The position numbers were made by a program, and so were the translations under genes. DNA of 64,000 bases from Leptolyngbya sp. FACHB-8 (GTDB lineage: Bacteria; Cyanobacteriota; Cyanobacteriia; Elainellales; Elainellaceae). Positions 53,753 through 62,666 of the stretch are shown here, one piece after another. The notes beneath the pieces were generated by a model. The model had not been told where the DNA came from. It saw only the letters and a list, made by a program, of their open reading frames with translations, and did not search any database. The stretch covers positions 62,001-126,000 of the forward strand of contig NZ_JACJOO010000075.1 of NCBI RefSeq assembly GCF_014695575.1, read 5' to 3'. Within the stretch, counting starts at the first letter, position 1. Every line of letters begins with the position of its first letter.

Positions 53753-54226
53753 CTAGGCTGCCATTAACACTTCCAGGTCTTGTAGAACCTGTTCTGCGTG
53801 GTTTTCGGGCTTCACTTTTAGATAGACTTTGGCGATCGCACCCTCAGGGTCAATGATAAAAGTATTACGGCTGATACCCATATACTCCTTACCCATAAAC
53901 TTTTTCAGGCCGTAGCTCTCGTAGGTCGTCGCCATCTGTCCCTCAGCATCGGTCAGGAGAGGAAATGGCAAATTGAATTTGTTGGAGAACTTGGTATGGG
54001 CTTTGGCATCGTCGGTGCTAACTCCCAGAATCACCACGTCTTTAGATTGGTAGGTCGGGTAAGCATCCCGGAAGCTACAGGCTTCTTTTGTGCAACCGGG
54101 AGTGTTGTCTCGGGGATAAAAGTACAGGACGACCCACTTTCCTCTTAAAGAAGAGAGGCTAACCGTGTTGCCGTTTCCATCGGGCAAGCTGAAGTCAGGG
54201 GCGGAATCACCAGGGTTAAGAGCCAT
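53753..54226 (-). CDS. prxQ: Peroxiredoxin Q (BCP family)
   Basis: PrxQ/BCP-type thiol peroxidase of 157 residues that reduces H2O2 and organic peroxides with thioredoxin. The peroxidatic Cys and resolving Cys, five residues apart, are in NTPGCTKEACSFRD (about residues 40-53), typical of the PrxQ intrahelix pair. The longer frame (start at 54262) would add a hydrophobic 12-residue stretch, so an exported form cannot be ruled out, but MALNPGDSAPDFSLP is the usual start. Confidence 0.92.
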   Translation of the reverse strand: MALNPGDSAPDFSLPDGNGNTVSLSSLRGKWVVLYFYPRDNTPGCTKEACSFRDAYPTYQSKDVVILGVSTDDAKAHTKFSNKFNLPFPLLTDAEGQMATTYESYGLKKFMGKEYMGISRNTFIIDPEGAIAKVYLKVKPENHAEQVLQDLEVLMAA

Positions 54227-54339
54227 AGCAACAGGTCGAAACAGCAAAAGGGTAAACAACAAAAGCCTTCAAGGCTGCAAAATTACCTAAGATTGTACTC
54301 AGTTCAGTCCCCAAAACTACAGCTAATCTCAGTTCGGCA

Positions 54340-54427
54340 AGACTTGCGCACTTGTGTTGTGGATGGAGTACGAAGCACCCCACCCACAACACAAGTACAC
54401 TACAGATAGCGGACTTGCGTAAGTCCT
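54340..54427 (-). repeat. Palindromic element, family L, copy 1 (88 bp)
   Basis: Ends AGACTTGCGCACTTG and GCGGACTTGCGTAAGTCCT. The hairpin arms are based on ACTTGTGTTGTGG. The copy at 57382-57469 has the same length and end layout in the opposite orientation but different stem bases. Confidence 0.78.
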
Positions 54428-54429
54428 AT

Positions 54430-54480
54430 TTGGAATAAGCTGAAGTGCCTATTTTTGCGTGTGCTTTGCGCACAACACGA
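54430..54480. repeat. Worn family A fragment
   Basis: GGAATAAGCTGAAGTGC and TGCGTGTGCTTTGCGCA resemble the right half of family A. No full hairpin is left. Confidence 0.4.
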
Positions 54481-54582
54481 CCTCTAGCCCTAACTAGCCC
54501 AAGAGTTCCTGTTAGGTGTAGCAGGCCCAGTAGGCACCTAATAGTAAACCCCCGTAGTTATGGGGTTTGACATCCCCAAAAT

Positions 54583-55404
54583 ATGTCTGAATCATCAACG
54601 TCTGTGCCAGCCTTCGATGCTCCGCCACCGTTCCAGGAAAGGGCTACATGGATAAGCTGTCCCGCTGTCACCCACCTATTCCGTAAATCTGCGCCTGGCG
54701 CTTTAGTTGAACCCTGCGACAGCCTGACCCTTCAACGGGGTTATGGCATTGCTGGCGATGCCAGTGCTCGAGTTGGTAATCCGCGGCAGGTTTTACTGGC
54801 CGGACAGCCAACACTGCATCAGTTCGGGCTTCAACCTGGAGATTTGCAGGAAAACATATTAGTGGATGCCGCCGTCGAATCTTTTGAGTCAGGAACGGTA
54901 TTAGCGATCGGCAAAACAGCTCAGTTACGACTGATGTTTCTCTGCGAACCCTGTGCCTCTCTAGAACGGCTCAAGCCTGGCCTATCTCGTAAAATTGCAG
55001 GCAAACGAGGGTTCCTTGCAATGGTGGTACAGGATGGCACCATTCGCCCTGGCGATATCATCCGGGCCTATCCCCGATGCTTTTCCGTCATTCCCGAATC
55101 TACCCGAGGCAAATTTGAGGAATTTGTGGCCCGTATCCCACCCGGCTATGTAGTCGATACCCCTAACCTGCTGCTAGCCCTGGGCATGACGCCCAGCTAC
55201 GCCCGCGCCATCCCTACCTGGCTGAAAAAATCAGCTCATCTGCCCGTACACCGCATCGTAGCCGCCAATCACACCCTCCTCACTCGGCATATTCCCGACC
55301 AGGCTGATGCTCTAGTGGCGGAAGGAGTGACTGTTGAGGGCGATCGCATCTCTCCCCAATTTTTATGGCCCCCTGAATTCTTCCACGTCGTTGAAACCAA
55401 ATAA
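54583..55404 (+). CDS. MOSC domain fused to an alkyltransferase-like (MGMT fold) domain
   Basis: A 273-residue two-domain protein. Residues about 20-165 form a MOSC domain with the conserved Cys in LCEPCASLERL (about 127-137); MOSC domains carry sulfur for molybdenum enzymes or act in N-hydroxylated base reduction. Residues about 180-260 match the DNA-binding domain of O6-alkylguanine-DNA alkyltransferase: VARIPPGYVV, YARAIPTWL and LPVHRIVAAN. The catalytic PCHRV Cys is Val222, as in alkyltransferase-like proteins, which bind alkylated DNA without repair. The fusion seems unusual. It is alone, 54 bp before lgt. Confidence 0.85.
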   Translation: MSESSTSVPAFDAPPPFQERATWISCPAVTHLFRKSAPGALVEPCDSLTLQRGYGIAGDASARVGNPRQVLLAGQPTLHQFGLQPGDLQENILVDAAVESFESGTVLAIGKTAQLRLMFLCEPCASLERLKPGLSRKIAGKRGFLAMVVQDGTIRPGDIIRAYPRCFSVIPESTRGKFEEFVARIPPGYVVDTPNLLLALGMTPSYARAIPTWLKKSAHLPVHRIVAANHTLLTRHIPDQADALVAEGVTVEGDRISPQFLWPPEFFHVVETK

Positions 55405-55457
55405 CGTAGCTCCTGCTATACACTGACAGAGCAGGTTTTGTGCAGGAAACACGCCTT

Positions 55458-56336
55458 ATGCTGCCCTGGCTGCTGGCCTTTCGATTTACATCTCCCGGTC
55501 CAATTTTCTTTGAAGCAGGGCCAATTACCGTTCGCTATTACGGCTTGCTGATTGCCTGTGCCGTGTTAATTGGGATCACGCTGTCACAGTTTTTGGCGGG
55601 TAAGCGAAACATAAACCCTGAGCTAATTGGAGACTTTGCGTTGTGGTTAGTTTTGGGGGCGGTGCCCTGTGCGCGAATCTACTACGTGTTGTTTGAGTGG
55701 AAGAACTACGCGAACAACCCGGCAGAAGTTTTCGCGATCTGGCACGGGGGCATTGCGATCCATGGGGCCATTTTGGGCGGTATTGCGGCGATGCTCATCT
55801 TTGGGCGGCTCAATCGCATTTCTTTCTGGCAGTTGGCTGATACTGTGGCACCATCCGTCATTCTGGGGCAGGCCATTGGGCGCTGGGGCAACTTCTTTAA
55901 CTCCGAAGCATTTGGCCGTCCTACAGATTTGCCCTGGAAACTTTACATTCCCCCCGCCCAACGGCCTCCCGGCTATCAGGCATTTGAGTATTTCCATCCC
56001 ACTTTTCTGTACGAATCCCTATGGAATATTGGGGTATTTGTGCTGTTAATGGTGATTTTTTGGCGTGGAATTCGGGGGCATTGGCCCCTGAAGCTGGGGA
56101 CGGTGGCGCTGGTGTATGCGATCGCCTACAGTCTGGGCCGTGTCTGGATCGAAGGTCTACGGATGGACAGTCTGATGCTGGGGCCGTTACGGATTGCTCA
56201 GATTGTCAGCTTAGTCGGAGTGTTTATTGGGGTTGCTGGGTTGGTCTGGCTCTATGGGTTGAAGCGGAACTTGCCTGGTTCCAGAGTACGGTTTGGGGAA
56301 ATTCATTTGTCTCGCCCTCCCGCAGAATCCCGATAG
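55458..56336 (+). CDS. lgt: Prolipoprotein diacylglyceryl transferase
   Basis: Lgt moves a diacylglyceryl group from phosphatidylglycerol to the lipobox Cys of prolipoproteins in the inner membrane. Seven hydrophobic segments are seen. Key blocks: [13 protein letters not shown] (about residues 25-37), [13 protein letters not shown] with the essential His (about 96-108) and the Lgt signature [13 protein letters not shown] (about 138-150). The ATG at 55458 gives 292 residues, the family norm; a GTG six codons earlier is also possible. It follows the MOSC fusion gene by 53 bp. Confidence 0.95.
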   Translation: MLPWLLAFRFTSPGPIFFEAGPITVRYYGLLIACAVLIGITLSQFLAGKRNINPELIGDFALWLVLGAVPCARIYYVLFEWKNYANNPAEVFAIWHGGIAIHGAILGGIAAMLIFGRLNRISFWQLADTVAPSVILGQAIGRWGNFFNSEAFGRPTDLPWKLYIPPAQRPPGYQAFEYFHPTFLYESLWNIGVFVLLMVIFWRGIRGHWPLKLGTVALVYAIAYSLGRVWIEGLRMDSLMLGPLRIAQIVSLVGVFIGVAGLVWLYGLKRNLPGSRVRFGEIHLSRPPAESR

Positions 56337-56365
56337 TCGCGAGTATCTTGCACAACCAAAGAAAT

Positions 56366-56389
56366 AGCCCCGAAGTTTCCTTCGGGGCT
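56366..56389 (+). terminator. Hairpin after lgt
   Basis: AGCCCCGAAG and CTTCGGGGCT pair around TTTC, 29 bp after the lgt stop codon; no T-run follows. Confidence 0.6.
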
Positions 56390-56522
56390 GAATCAGGGTG
56401 CATCTACCATTCGCTTCTACCGGGGTTTTACAGAGCTATCCGGACACTCCCCCCTCCTTTGTCGGGATTTAACACAGAGCATTGATTTGTAAAGCTTTTT
56501 ACAGGAAAAGGTCAGGTACGGT

Positions 56523-57374
56523 ATGGAATTACGGAGCACGGGGAATGGGTTGGCGGAACGGTTGGCGGTGTCGCTTCAAGGGAAGTCGCCTGTCCCCGGT
56601 ACAGTTTACATTGTGGGAGCCGGCCCAGGAGATCCGGAATTGCTGACGCTACGGGCCTACCATTTGCTAGCCGAGGCCGATGTAATTCTATTTGCCGACT
56701 CCCTGGTACCCCGGCAAGTGTTGAGTGTGGCTAAACCTGGGGCAGAACTCATTCGCACAGCGGATAAGACCCTGGAAGAGATTTTGCCCTTGATGGAGGA
56801 ACGGGTGCGATCGCACAAAACCGTCGTTCGGCTCCACTCAGGTGACCCTTGCTTATATGGGGCGGTGCATGAACAAATGCAAGCCTTAGCGAGGGCAGAC
56901 ATCCCGTTTGAAGTTGTTCCCGGTATCAGCGCTTTTCAACTGGCCGCGGCTCGTCTCAAGGTGGAATTTACCGTTCCAGGTCTGGTGCAATCCATCATCT
57001 TGACCCGTATCAGTGGGCGCACTCAGGTTCCTGAAGCCGAGGAACTGGCATCGCTAGCAGCTCACAAGGCAAGCCTGTGCCTTTACCTCAGCGCTCGCCA
57101 CGCTCAGGACTCTCAAGACAAATTGCTGCAACACTATCCTGCCGATATGCCGGTCGCCATCTGCTATCGCCTGGGTTGGCCCGACGAGCGGATTGTGATG
57201 GCTCGCCTTGATGAAATGGCAGCCGTGACAGAACGGGAGAAGTTAATTCGCACAACCATGTATGTCATTAGCCCAGCTCTGGTGGCTATGGAGCAAGCAG
57301 ATGGGGCGCGATCGCAACTCTACAACCCCACTCACTCGCACCTGTTCCGTCGCGAATCGACTGAAGCCGTATAA
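56523..57374 (+). CDS. cobM: Precorrin-4 C11-methyltransferase
   Basis: CobM (CbiF in the anaerobic route) adds the C11 methyl group to precorrin-4 in cobalamin synthesis, using S-adenosylmethionine. The uroporphyrin-III methylase fold is clear: YIVGAGPGDPELLTL (about residues 29-43), LADSLV-like strand FADSLVP, and LHSGDPCLYGAVHEQ (about 100-114). The length of 283 is usual for cyanobacteria, which have an N-terminal extension of about 25 residues. No cobalamin riboswitch is visible in the 130 bp upstream. Confidence 0.93.
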   Translation: MELRSTGNGLAERLAVSLQGKSPVPGTVYIVGAGPGDPELLTLRAYHLLAEADVILFADSLVPRQVLSVAKPGAELIRTADKTLEEILPLMEERVRSHKTVVRLHSGDPCLYGAVHEQMQALARADIPFEVVPGISAFQLAAARLKVEFTVPGLVQSIILTRISGRTQVPEAEELASLAAHKASLCLYLSARHAQDSQDKLLQHYPADMPVAICYRLGWPDERIVMARLDEMAAVTEREKLIRTTMYVISPALVAMEQADGARSQLYNPTHSHLFRRESTEAV

Positions 57375-57381
57375 CAGTAAC

Positions 57382-57469
57382 AGGACTCACGCAAGTCCGC
57401 TATATCTAGAGCATTTAAGTTGTAGGTAGGGTGCTTTGCACCTACCTACAACTTAAATGCGTAAGTCCT
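57382..57469 (+). repeat. Palindromic element, family L, copy 2 (88 bp)
   Basis: AGGACTCACGCAAGTCCGC (left) and GCGTAAGTCCT (right) enclose a hairpin with arms based on ATTTAAGTTGTAGGTAGG. It lies 8 bp after the cobM stop codon and shares length and ends with copy 1 at 54340. Confidence 0.8.
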
Positions 57470-57478
57470 GAGTAAGCA

Positions 57479-57526
57479 AACCTTAGTTTGGGATAAGCTG
57501 AAACACCCTTTACCTGAACTGAGGTT
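57479..57526. repeat. Minimal family A derivative (48 bp)
   Basis: AACCTTAGTTTGGGATAAGC and CCTGAACTGAGGTT are both family A ends, joined with both inner hairpins lost. It looks like an internal deletion product. Confidence 0.7.
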
Positions 57527-57556
57527 AAGTTACAGCCACTTTAATCAGAACTTGTG

Positions 57557-57595
57557 GATCAAAGGGGTGAGTGCGTCGCACTCACCCCTTTGATC
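57557..57595. terminator. Hairpin after the SGNH gene
   Basis: GATCAAAGGGGTGAGTGCG and its complement pair perfectly around T. It lies 22 bp beyond the 3' end of the minus-strand SGNH hydrolase gene. Confidence 0.6.
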
Positions 57596-57616
57596 AAACC
57601 GGCTATGGGTGTCAAC

Positions 57617-58558
57617 TTAACCCCGTGCATCCATGGCGTAGTAAAAATACATCTGCAAGCCCGATCGCCATACCCAATATCCATCGGTATTGAGGTGCAA
57701 CCCATCCGTGCTGAGGTTCATCTGGAGATTTCCCTGGCTATCGGCAAACAGAGGATAGAGATCCAAATATTCAATTTCTTCCTCCTGGGCAATCTCTGCC
57801 AATTGCTCGTTTAGCAATTGAATTCGGTGATTCGGAATGGCGAGTAGGCGATCGCGCCCTTCCCAGGTAGCCTCCTCACCAGCATGGGGCAGAATGGATT
57901 GCATCACAATTTCCGCATCGGGATGGGCTGATTTGAGGTACTGAACAATTTGTCGCTGGTTGTGGAGAATCGTCTCGTCGTCAACCCCCTGCAACAGGTC
58001 ATTAATCCCGATCATGAGCAGGATAGTATCCGGTTCCGTCTGATCCAACAGATCTAACCGTTGCAGCAGACCAGTAGAGTTCTCGCCAGAAATCCCCTGA
58101 TTGAGCCACACACGCCCTGGCAACAGCAAATCGGGCGGAAACCACAGGCTGATGGAATCTCCCAGCAAAACACTGAGATGCTTAGGTTTTTGAACAGCCA
58201 CCGCCTGAGCTTCCTGAGCCAGAAGATCGACCCACTGAGGATAGTTCAACTGATGCCGCGTTCCTAAGGACGGGACACTGACCGTAAACGATTGAGAGGC
58301 AGCGGATGAGGGTTGCATAAGAACCACGGCTCGATGCAGCCAATACTGCCGAATTCCCATCTGTAGCAGGATGAGTAGCAGCACGACATTGGCGGCCAGG
58401 GAGAGATAAATCCATCGGGGCAGCGATCGCCGCCCATAAGTGGGCTGGGTAATACGATCCCAATGCCAGCGCACCTGTTGTCCCCATCGGGAGCGACGTA
58501 TTTCAAACAGGATACGGCTGAGGTGGCGATCGCCCCAATGCCGAAGCCAATACTTCAT
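57617..58558 (-). CDS. Membrane-anchored SGNH/GDSL hydrolase
   Basis: A 313-residue protein with one membrane segment (about residues 46-66) followed by an SGNH hydrolase domain (about 110-310). The catalytic blocks are LGDSISLWF (Ser), QGISGENS (Gly), GINDLLQG (Asn) and DGLHLNTDGY (Asp and His). The first about 45 residues are basic and cytoplasmic; the catalytic domain faces the periplasm or lumen. Substrates of this class include acylated cell-wall glycans and lipids; none can be chosen here. An ATG seven codons downstream of the longest start is used. Confidence 0.88.
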   Translation of the reverse strand: MKYWLRHWGDRHLSRILFEIRRSRWGQQVRWHWDRITQPTYGRRSLPRWIYLSLAANVVLLLILLQMGIRQYWLHRAVVLMQPSSAASQSFTVSVPSLGTRHQLNYPQWVDLLAQEAQAVAVQKPKHLSVLLGDSISLWFPPDLLLPGRVWLNQGISGENSTGLLQRLDLLDQTEPDTILLMIGINDLLQGVDDETILHNQRQIVQYLKSAHPDAEIVMQSILPHAGEEATWEGRDRLLAIPNHRIQLLNEQLAEIAQEEEIEYLDLYPLFADSQGNLQMNLSTDGLHLNTDGYWVWRSGLQMYFYYAMDARG

Positions 58559-58666
58559 GGGAGTGCTCGTTTTACTCACCGCTCAGTACTCTTACAAAAC
58601 ATCTCTTTAATACCTCAAAAAATATCCAATAGTTCAGGGAGCAATCTTAAAAAGTCTGTTATATCA

Positions 58667-58756
58667 ATACTCTGGACAGTTTTTCTGAAACCCTTGATTT
58701 TGCGTGCGCGAAGCGCACGCAAAATCAAGGGTTTCAGAAAAACTGTCCGAACTAAT
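58667..58756 (-). repeat. Palindromic element, family C, copy 2 (90 bp, 9-bp target duplication)
   Basis: ATACTCTGGACAG to CTGTCCGAACTAAT. GTTATATCA is repeated exactly at 58658-58666 and 58757-58765. The hairpin arms are TCTGAAACCCTTGATTTTGC and complement. The sequence equals the copy at 45913 in reverse orientation except for a paired stem change. Confidence 0.92.
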
Positions 58757-58973
58757 GTTATATCAAAATATTTATATTGAATTTGGCCAGATTTCAGAAA
58801 ATGATGGCGATTGATAGGTCATAAAATCAAAGGTTTTGAAAGACGAGAAGCTTACCCATAGCCTTTCTGCATTACTTGTCAATGTTTTTGGCCCAGTAGA
58901 GTGGGTGCGGCCTACTGAGTAAAAACATGCAAGATTTTTGATCACATTGCTAGTGTCACGCTAGTGAGGACAT

Positions 58974-59004
58974 CAAAAAAGCCAAGGGGAGAAAACCCCT
59001 TGGC
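58974..59004 (-). terminator. Terminator of amt
   Basis: GCCAAGGGG and CCCCTTGGC pair around AGAAAA (58981-59004). On the minus strand it is followed by a run of T (58975-58980). It lies 22 bp after the amt stop codon. Confidence 0.9.
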
Positions 59005-59026
59005 TCCAAAGAGAGTTACCCAAAAC

Positions 59027-60604
59027 TTAGTGAGGCACGCTTGTTGTGGAGACGCCAGGAACGCCAGCAGGAGAGCCCGTTGCATCCTTCACGAAACCAG
59101 CGTAGGCTTCCATGCCATGCTCGCCAATGTCGAGACCCATGAGTTCCTCTTCAGGAGACACGCGGATACCCAGAGTAGCCTTCAGCGCGATCCAGAAGAT
59201 GGTAGACACCAGCACCGTCATACCACCTACAGCCAGAGTACCTACCAGCTGAATGATGAACTGGCCCAAACCACCACCAAAGAACAAACCTGTAGCAGGT
59301 CCTAAACCTTCAGCGTACAGATCGCCAGGGCCAGCTGCAAAGAGACCAACAGCCAGGGTTCCCCAAACACCATTGGCCAGGTGAACAGCGGTAGCACCTA
59401 CGGGGTCATCAATCTTAAGGCGATCGAAGAACCCAACAGCAAATACGACCAGCACTCCACCAACAATACCGATGATGGCAGCGGAACCTGCATTCACAAA
59501 AGCACAGGACGCTGTAACAGCTACCAGACCAGCCAAAACCCCGTTGATGATCATAGACAGGTCAGGCTTGCCCAGCAGTAACCAGGCAGTAATAGTAGCC
59601 GCCAGACCACCAAAAGCACCTGCGGTGTTCGTGGTGATAGCAATGTGGGCGATCGCCGAACCATCACCCACGCTCATGGTGGAACCGGGGTTAAACCCAA
59701 ACCAACCCAACCACAGGATCAAGCAGCCCAGAGTCGCGATGGACATGTTATGACCAGGCAGGGCGTTGGGAGAACCATCTTCGTTGTACTTGCCAATCCG
59801 GGGGCCAAGAAAAGCCGCACCCATGAGAGCAGCCCAACCACCAACCGCGTGTACCACGGTAGAGCCAGCAAAATCCCAGAAGCCATACTTGGCAAGCCAG
59901 CCACCACCCCAGATCCAGTGACCCGTAATGGGGTAGGCAACGCCAACCAGCAACAAGCTGAAGATCAGGAAGTCAACGAACTTAATCCGCTCAGCCACAG
60001 CCCCAGACACGATGGTGGCAGCGGTACCTGCGAACACCAACTGGAAGAAGAACTTAGCACCCAGAGGTACGCCAGTCCAGCTCAGAGCACTGTAAGCACC
60101 TTCATAGGCGTCACCAATGGCCGGGCTGTTATCAGCGCCACTCAGGAAGGTTAAGCCTTCCCAACCAATAAAGCCATTACCATTACCAAACATCAGGCCA
60201 AAGCCGATGAACCAGAAGGCAATGGTGGAGAGGGCGAACACAATCAGGTTCTTGGAAAGTACGTTGACGGCGTTCTTTTGACGGCAGAAGCCGGTTTCCA
60301 ACATACAGAAACCCGCGTTCATGAAGAACACCAGCATCGCGGCAACCATGACCCAAACGGTATCCAGGCCCACCTGCAGGGTAGCGACCGTCTCCTCGAC
60401 AGACGGGGTATCCTGGGCAAACACGGCTGTGCTGCTGACCAGAACGATCAGTGCCGTCAGGGGAATACAAGCTTGCCAGGTAGGGGAGAGAGAGTTAATG
60501 ACAGCGCCCGGCCGTTTAAAGAAACGCTGCATCAGACTGGAAAAACGACGCCCTTCAATCAAGGGCTGGCGCTTATTCCGTTTTTTCATGACCAGTCTTG
60601 ACAT
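59027..60604 (-). CDS. amt: Ammonium transporter (Amt family)
   Basis: A 525-residue Amt protein that moves ammonium across the cytoplasmic membrane. After a 70-residue N-terminal extension with a hydrophobic segment ending in VFAQ (signal peptide-like) come eleven membrane segments. The conserved [20 protein letters not shown] (about residues 243-262) and the pore His region [14 protein letters not shown] are present. A GGAAGG ribosome binding site lies before the ATG at 60604. An NtcA-type site lies at 60900-60913, so nitrogen control is likely. A strong terminator ends it. Confidence 0.95.
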   Translation of the reverse strand: MSRLVMKKRNKRQPLIEGRRFSSLMQRFFKRPGAVINSLSPTWQACIPLTALIVLVSSTAVFAQDTPSVEETVATLQVGLDTVWVMVAAMLVFFMNAGFCMLETGFCRQKNAVNVLSKNLIVFALSTIAFWFIGFGLMFGNGNGFIGWEGLTFLSGADNSPAIGDAYEGAYSALSWTGVPLGAKFFFQLVFAGTAATIVSGAVAERIKFVDFLIFSLLLVGVAYPITGHWIWGGGWLAKYGFWDFAGSTVVHAVGGWAALMGAAFLGPRIGKYNEDGSPNALPGHNMSIATLGCLILWLGWFGFNPGSTMSVGDGSAIAHIAITTNTAGAFGGLAATITAWLLLGKPDLSMIINGVLAGLVAVTASCAFVNAGSAAIIGIVGGVLVVFAVGFFDRLKIDDPVGATAVHLANGVWGTLAVGLFAAGPGDLYAEGLGPATGLFFGGGLGQFIIQLVGTLAVGGMTVLVSTIFWIALKATLGIRVSPEEELMGLDIGEHGMEAYAGFVKDATGSPAGVPGVSTTSVPH

Positions 60605-60953
60605 TGATTGACCTTCCTCGACTTAGACAGAAACCGACTCACGTTGAAACCGATTTACAAAGGCAAATGGCGACCCGACAGACAATCACCCATTAGCAGG
60701 GCTAGAGATTGAATAGATACAGCAATGTATCAATCAAGTAGCCCATCCCACGCCACGTAGGATAGGCCTGCCCCCAACCGATTCACCAACAGCCGGTAGA
60801 GAAAAACCACCCAGAGGATCACCCAGAAGCTGGATGTGTAACTGTTTGTGAATTGCAATCGAATATCACAGATTTCATCAATCTAAGGCGAGTAAATCTG
60901 TATCCAGAGATACCATTTCTCCGTAGTTCCCCTTAGAAAATTAGCTGAAACGC
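60605..60953. other. amt upstream region
   Basis: The 349-bp gap between amt and the FN3K-like gene holds an NtcA-like site (listed separately), a short AT-rich stretch (60840-60900) and no reading frame. A leader of about 260 bases is implied if the site is used. Confidence 0.45.
60900..60913 (-). promoter_or_regulatory. Candidate NtcA-binding site upstream of amt
   Basis: GTATCCAGAGATAC has the form GTA-N8-TAC, the consensus of the nitrogen regulator NtcA. On the minus strand a TGAAAT box, close to the usual -10 TAN3T, lies 22 bases downstream, the usual spacing for class II NtcA activation. It is about 296 bp before the amt start codon. Confidence 0.5.
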
Positions 60954-61829
60954 TCAAAGGCCCAGGATTTGGTCGATCATTCGATTGGCCTGAGTTTCAT
61001 ATCCTCCTCCAAATAAATTGAAATGGTTGAGGATGTGATACAGGTTGTAAAGTACTTTACGTTGGGTATACCCCTCAGATAGGGGATAGGCGGCATTGTA
61101 GGCTCGGTAAAATTCGTTGGGGAAGCTGCCAAATAGCTCAGTCATGGCCAGGTCAACTTCGCGATCGCCAAAGTAAACCGCTGGATCCAAAATTATGGGT
61201 TCCTCTAGTTTGGTAATGGCTGCATTGCCTGACCAGAGATCACCATGAACCAGGGAGGGTTTGGGAATACGCTCAGCCAACAGCAGGGGAACCGCATCGA
61301 GGAGGCGATCGCCGTTGGGGAAATGCCCACCCTTACGCCGAGCCAGACGCAGTTGATACCCTAACCGACGCTCACAGAAGAATTCGATCCAGTTGTCAGT
61401 CCAGGAATTTTGTTGCGGGGTCGAGCCAATGGTGTTGTCCTGGTACCAACCAAACCCGTGGGTGCTGGTAGTCTGGTGCATGGCGGCCAACTGATGCCCC
61501 ATGGCTTCCCAGGCCCGATGTGTTCCATATCCTAAATCCAGCCACTCCAACGCCAGGAAAGAAAAGGTGTTTGCGACTCCCCAACAGATGGGCTGCGGAA
61601 CCCGAATTGTGGCTGTCTTGGAGATCTCTTCAAGGCCACGAGCTTCGGCCTCAAACATGGGTAAGGTTTCGGCCTGGTTAAGTTTGACGAAATAGGCCCG
61701 GTCTTTCCCCGAAAGGGCATAGGCCTGGTTAATGCTGCCTCCGCCGACCGATCGCTGGTGGGTCACCTCAAACGGTTTGCCCGTAGCTTGCTGAATTTGG
61801 TCGGCAATATTAAGCCACAAAGTATTCAT
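60954..61829 (-). CDS. Fructosamine-3-kinase family protein
   Basis: A 291-residue protein of the fructosamine/ketosamine-3-kinase family with a kinase-like fold. The N-terminal GGGSINQAYAL (about residues 29-39), the Lys in YFVKLNQ and the catalytic HGDLWSGN (about residues 194-201) with DPAVYFGDREVDLAM are intact. Family members phosphorylate ketosamines so that glycated proteins are repaired. It lies upstream of amt in the same direction with its own gap. Confidence 0.92.
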   Translation of the reverse strand: MNTLWLNIADQIQQATGKPFEVTHQRSVGGGSINQAYALSGKDRAYFVKLNQAETLPMFEAEARGLEEISKTATIRVPQPICWGVANTFSFLALEWLDLGYGTHRAWEAMGHQLAAMHQTTSTHGFGWYQDNTIGSTPQQNSWTDNWIEFFCERRLGYQLRLARRKGGHFPNGDRLLDAVPLLLAERIPKPSLVHGDLWSGNAAITKLEEPIILDPAVYFGDREVDLAMTELFGSFPNEFYRAYNAAYPLSEGYTQRKVLYNLYHILNHFNLFGGGYETQANRMIDQILGL

Positions 61830-61979
61830 GGGAGCGTTTCAGAACCACCACAGGATTAGACATTCAAACAGTTCCGACTTATTGTAGTCGGGGAAACTTG
61901 GGAAAATATTTGAAGAGATATTTTCTCTGAGCCGTAACTTACTCCATCCATCGCTCGTACGAAGGATCACAAATAAAAC

Positions 61980-62043
61980 AACCTGTCATTGCTTTTTGTG
62001 GAAGCGGCGACTTCGCCACTTCCACAAAAAGCAATGACAGGTT
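61980..62043. repeat. Palindromic element, family F-like
   Basis: AACCTGTCATTGCTTTTTGTG and its complement form about 28-base arms around GGCGACTTCGCC. The ends AACCTGTC are shared with the hairpin at 27314. Confidence 0.65.
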
Positions 62044-62088
62044 AATCAATGCACGATCCTAAGCGACGTCAATCAACTAACGATTGGA

Positions 62089-62139
62089 GTTGAGAGGGTT
62101 CGTCTTCGTGCCTCATGCACAAAAAATAACCCTCTCAAC
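62089..62139. repeat. Single hairpin
   Basis: GTTGAGAGGGTT and AACCCTCTCAAC form the outer stem; the inner part is degenerate (CGTGCCTCATGCAC). Confidence 0.5.
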
Positions 62140-62145
62140 AGCTTT

Positions 62146-62240
62146 TATAGCGCTGTGCACGTTGATTAAGTACGGTGGTGTGGGGCACTTCGTGCCCCAC
62201 ACCACCGTTGTTGTACTTAACGCACTTGCACATCGCTATA
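62146..62240 (+). repeat. Palindromic element, family B, copy 2 (95 bp)
   Basis: TATAGCGCTGTGCACGTTG to CACTTGCACATCGCTATA. It equals the copy at 35011-35105 in reverse orientation except for a few end bases and the loop. Confidence 0.85.
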
Positions 62241-62503
62241 GAACTAGAGCAGAGACGGGAGAAGAGCTGCCTGGAATGAAAGCCTGTTGCAAGATATTCC
62301 GAAACACAAAGGTGCAACAGAGCAATGGTGCTCTGTTGCATTGCGAATTTTCTACTTTAAGCAATCGAACTAAATCGAGGGCTACAGTCGCGCCTCGTCC
62401 TACAGGAAAATAGCTTCCTTACGAACCAAGCCAACTGCTGCCATTCTTAAAGGAATTCTCAGGAAAGTAAATGTATCGATTGAGGGGCCAAAGGCTCTCA
62501 ATC

Positions 62504-62635
62504 TTAATCTTCGTGATCTTCGAAGGGGTCAGCCAATTCCTTGGATGGGGGTCCAAAGGACGTATACAGGGCGATTCCGGTGACAATCAGAAGGACAGCA
62601 CCGATGGAAATACTAAGAACTGTTGCGGACTCCAT
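62504..62635 (-). CDS. psbN: Photosystem II biogenesis protein PsbN
   Basis: A 43-residue protein, read from the reverse complement: start [20 protein letters not shown], one membrane segment (about residues 5-24), then [12 protein letters not shown] and an acidic end. This is the full length and sequence type of PsbN, needed for assembly and repair of photosystem II. It is divergent from psbH with 78 bp between the start codons, the usual cyanobacterial arrangement. Confidence 0.95.
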   Translation of the reverse strand: MESATVLSISIGAVLLIVTGIALYTSFGPPSKELADPFEDHED

Positions 62636-62666
62636 GTAGGGTATCAACCAAAGGTAACCTCATTAG

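Noticed and set aside
56390-56522. Possible cobalamin riboswitch upstream of cobM
   Set aside because: The region is too short and lacks the B12-box type sequence.
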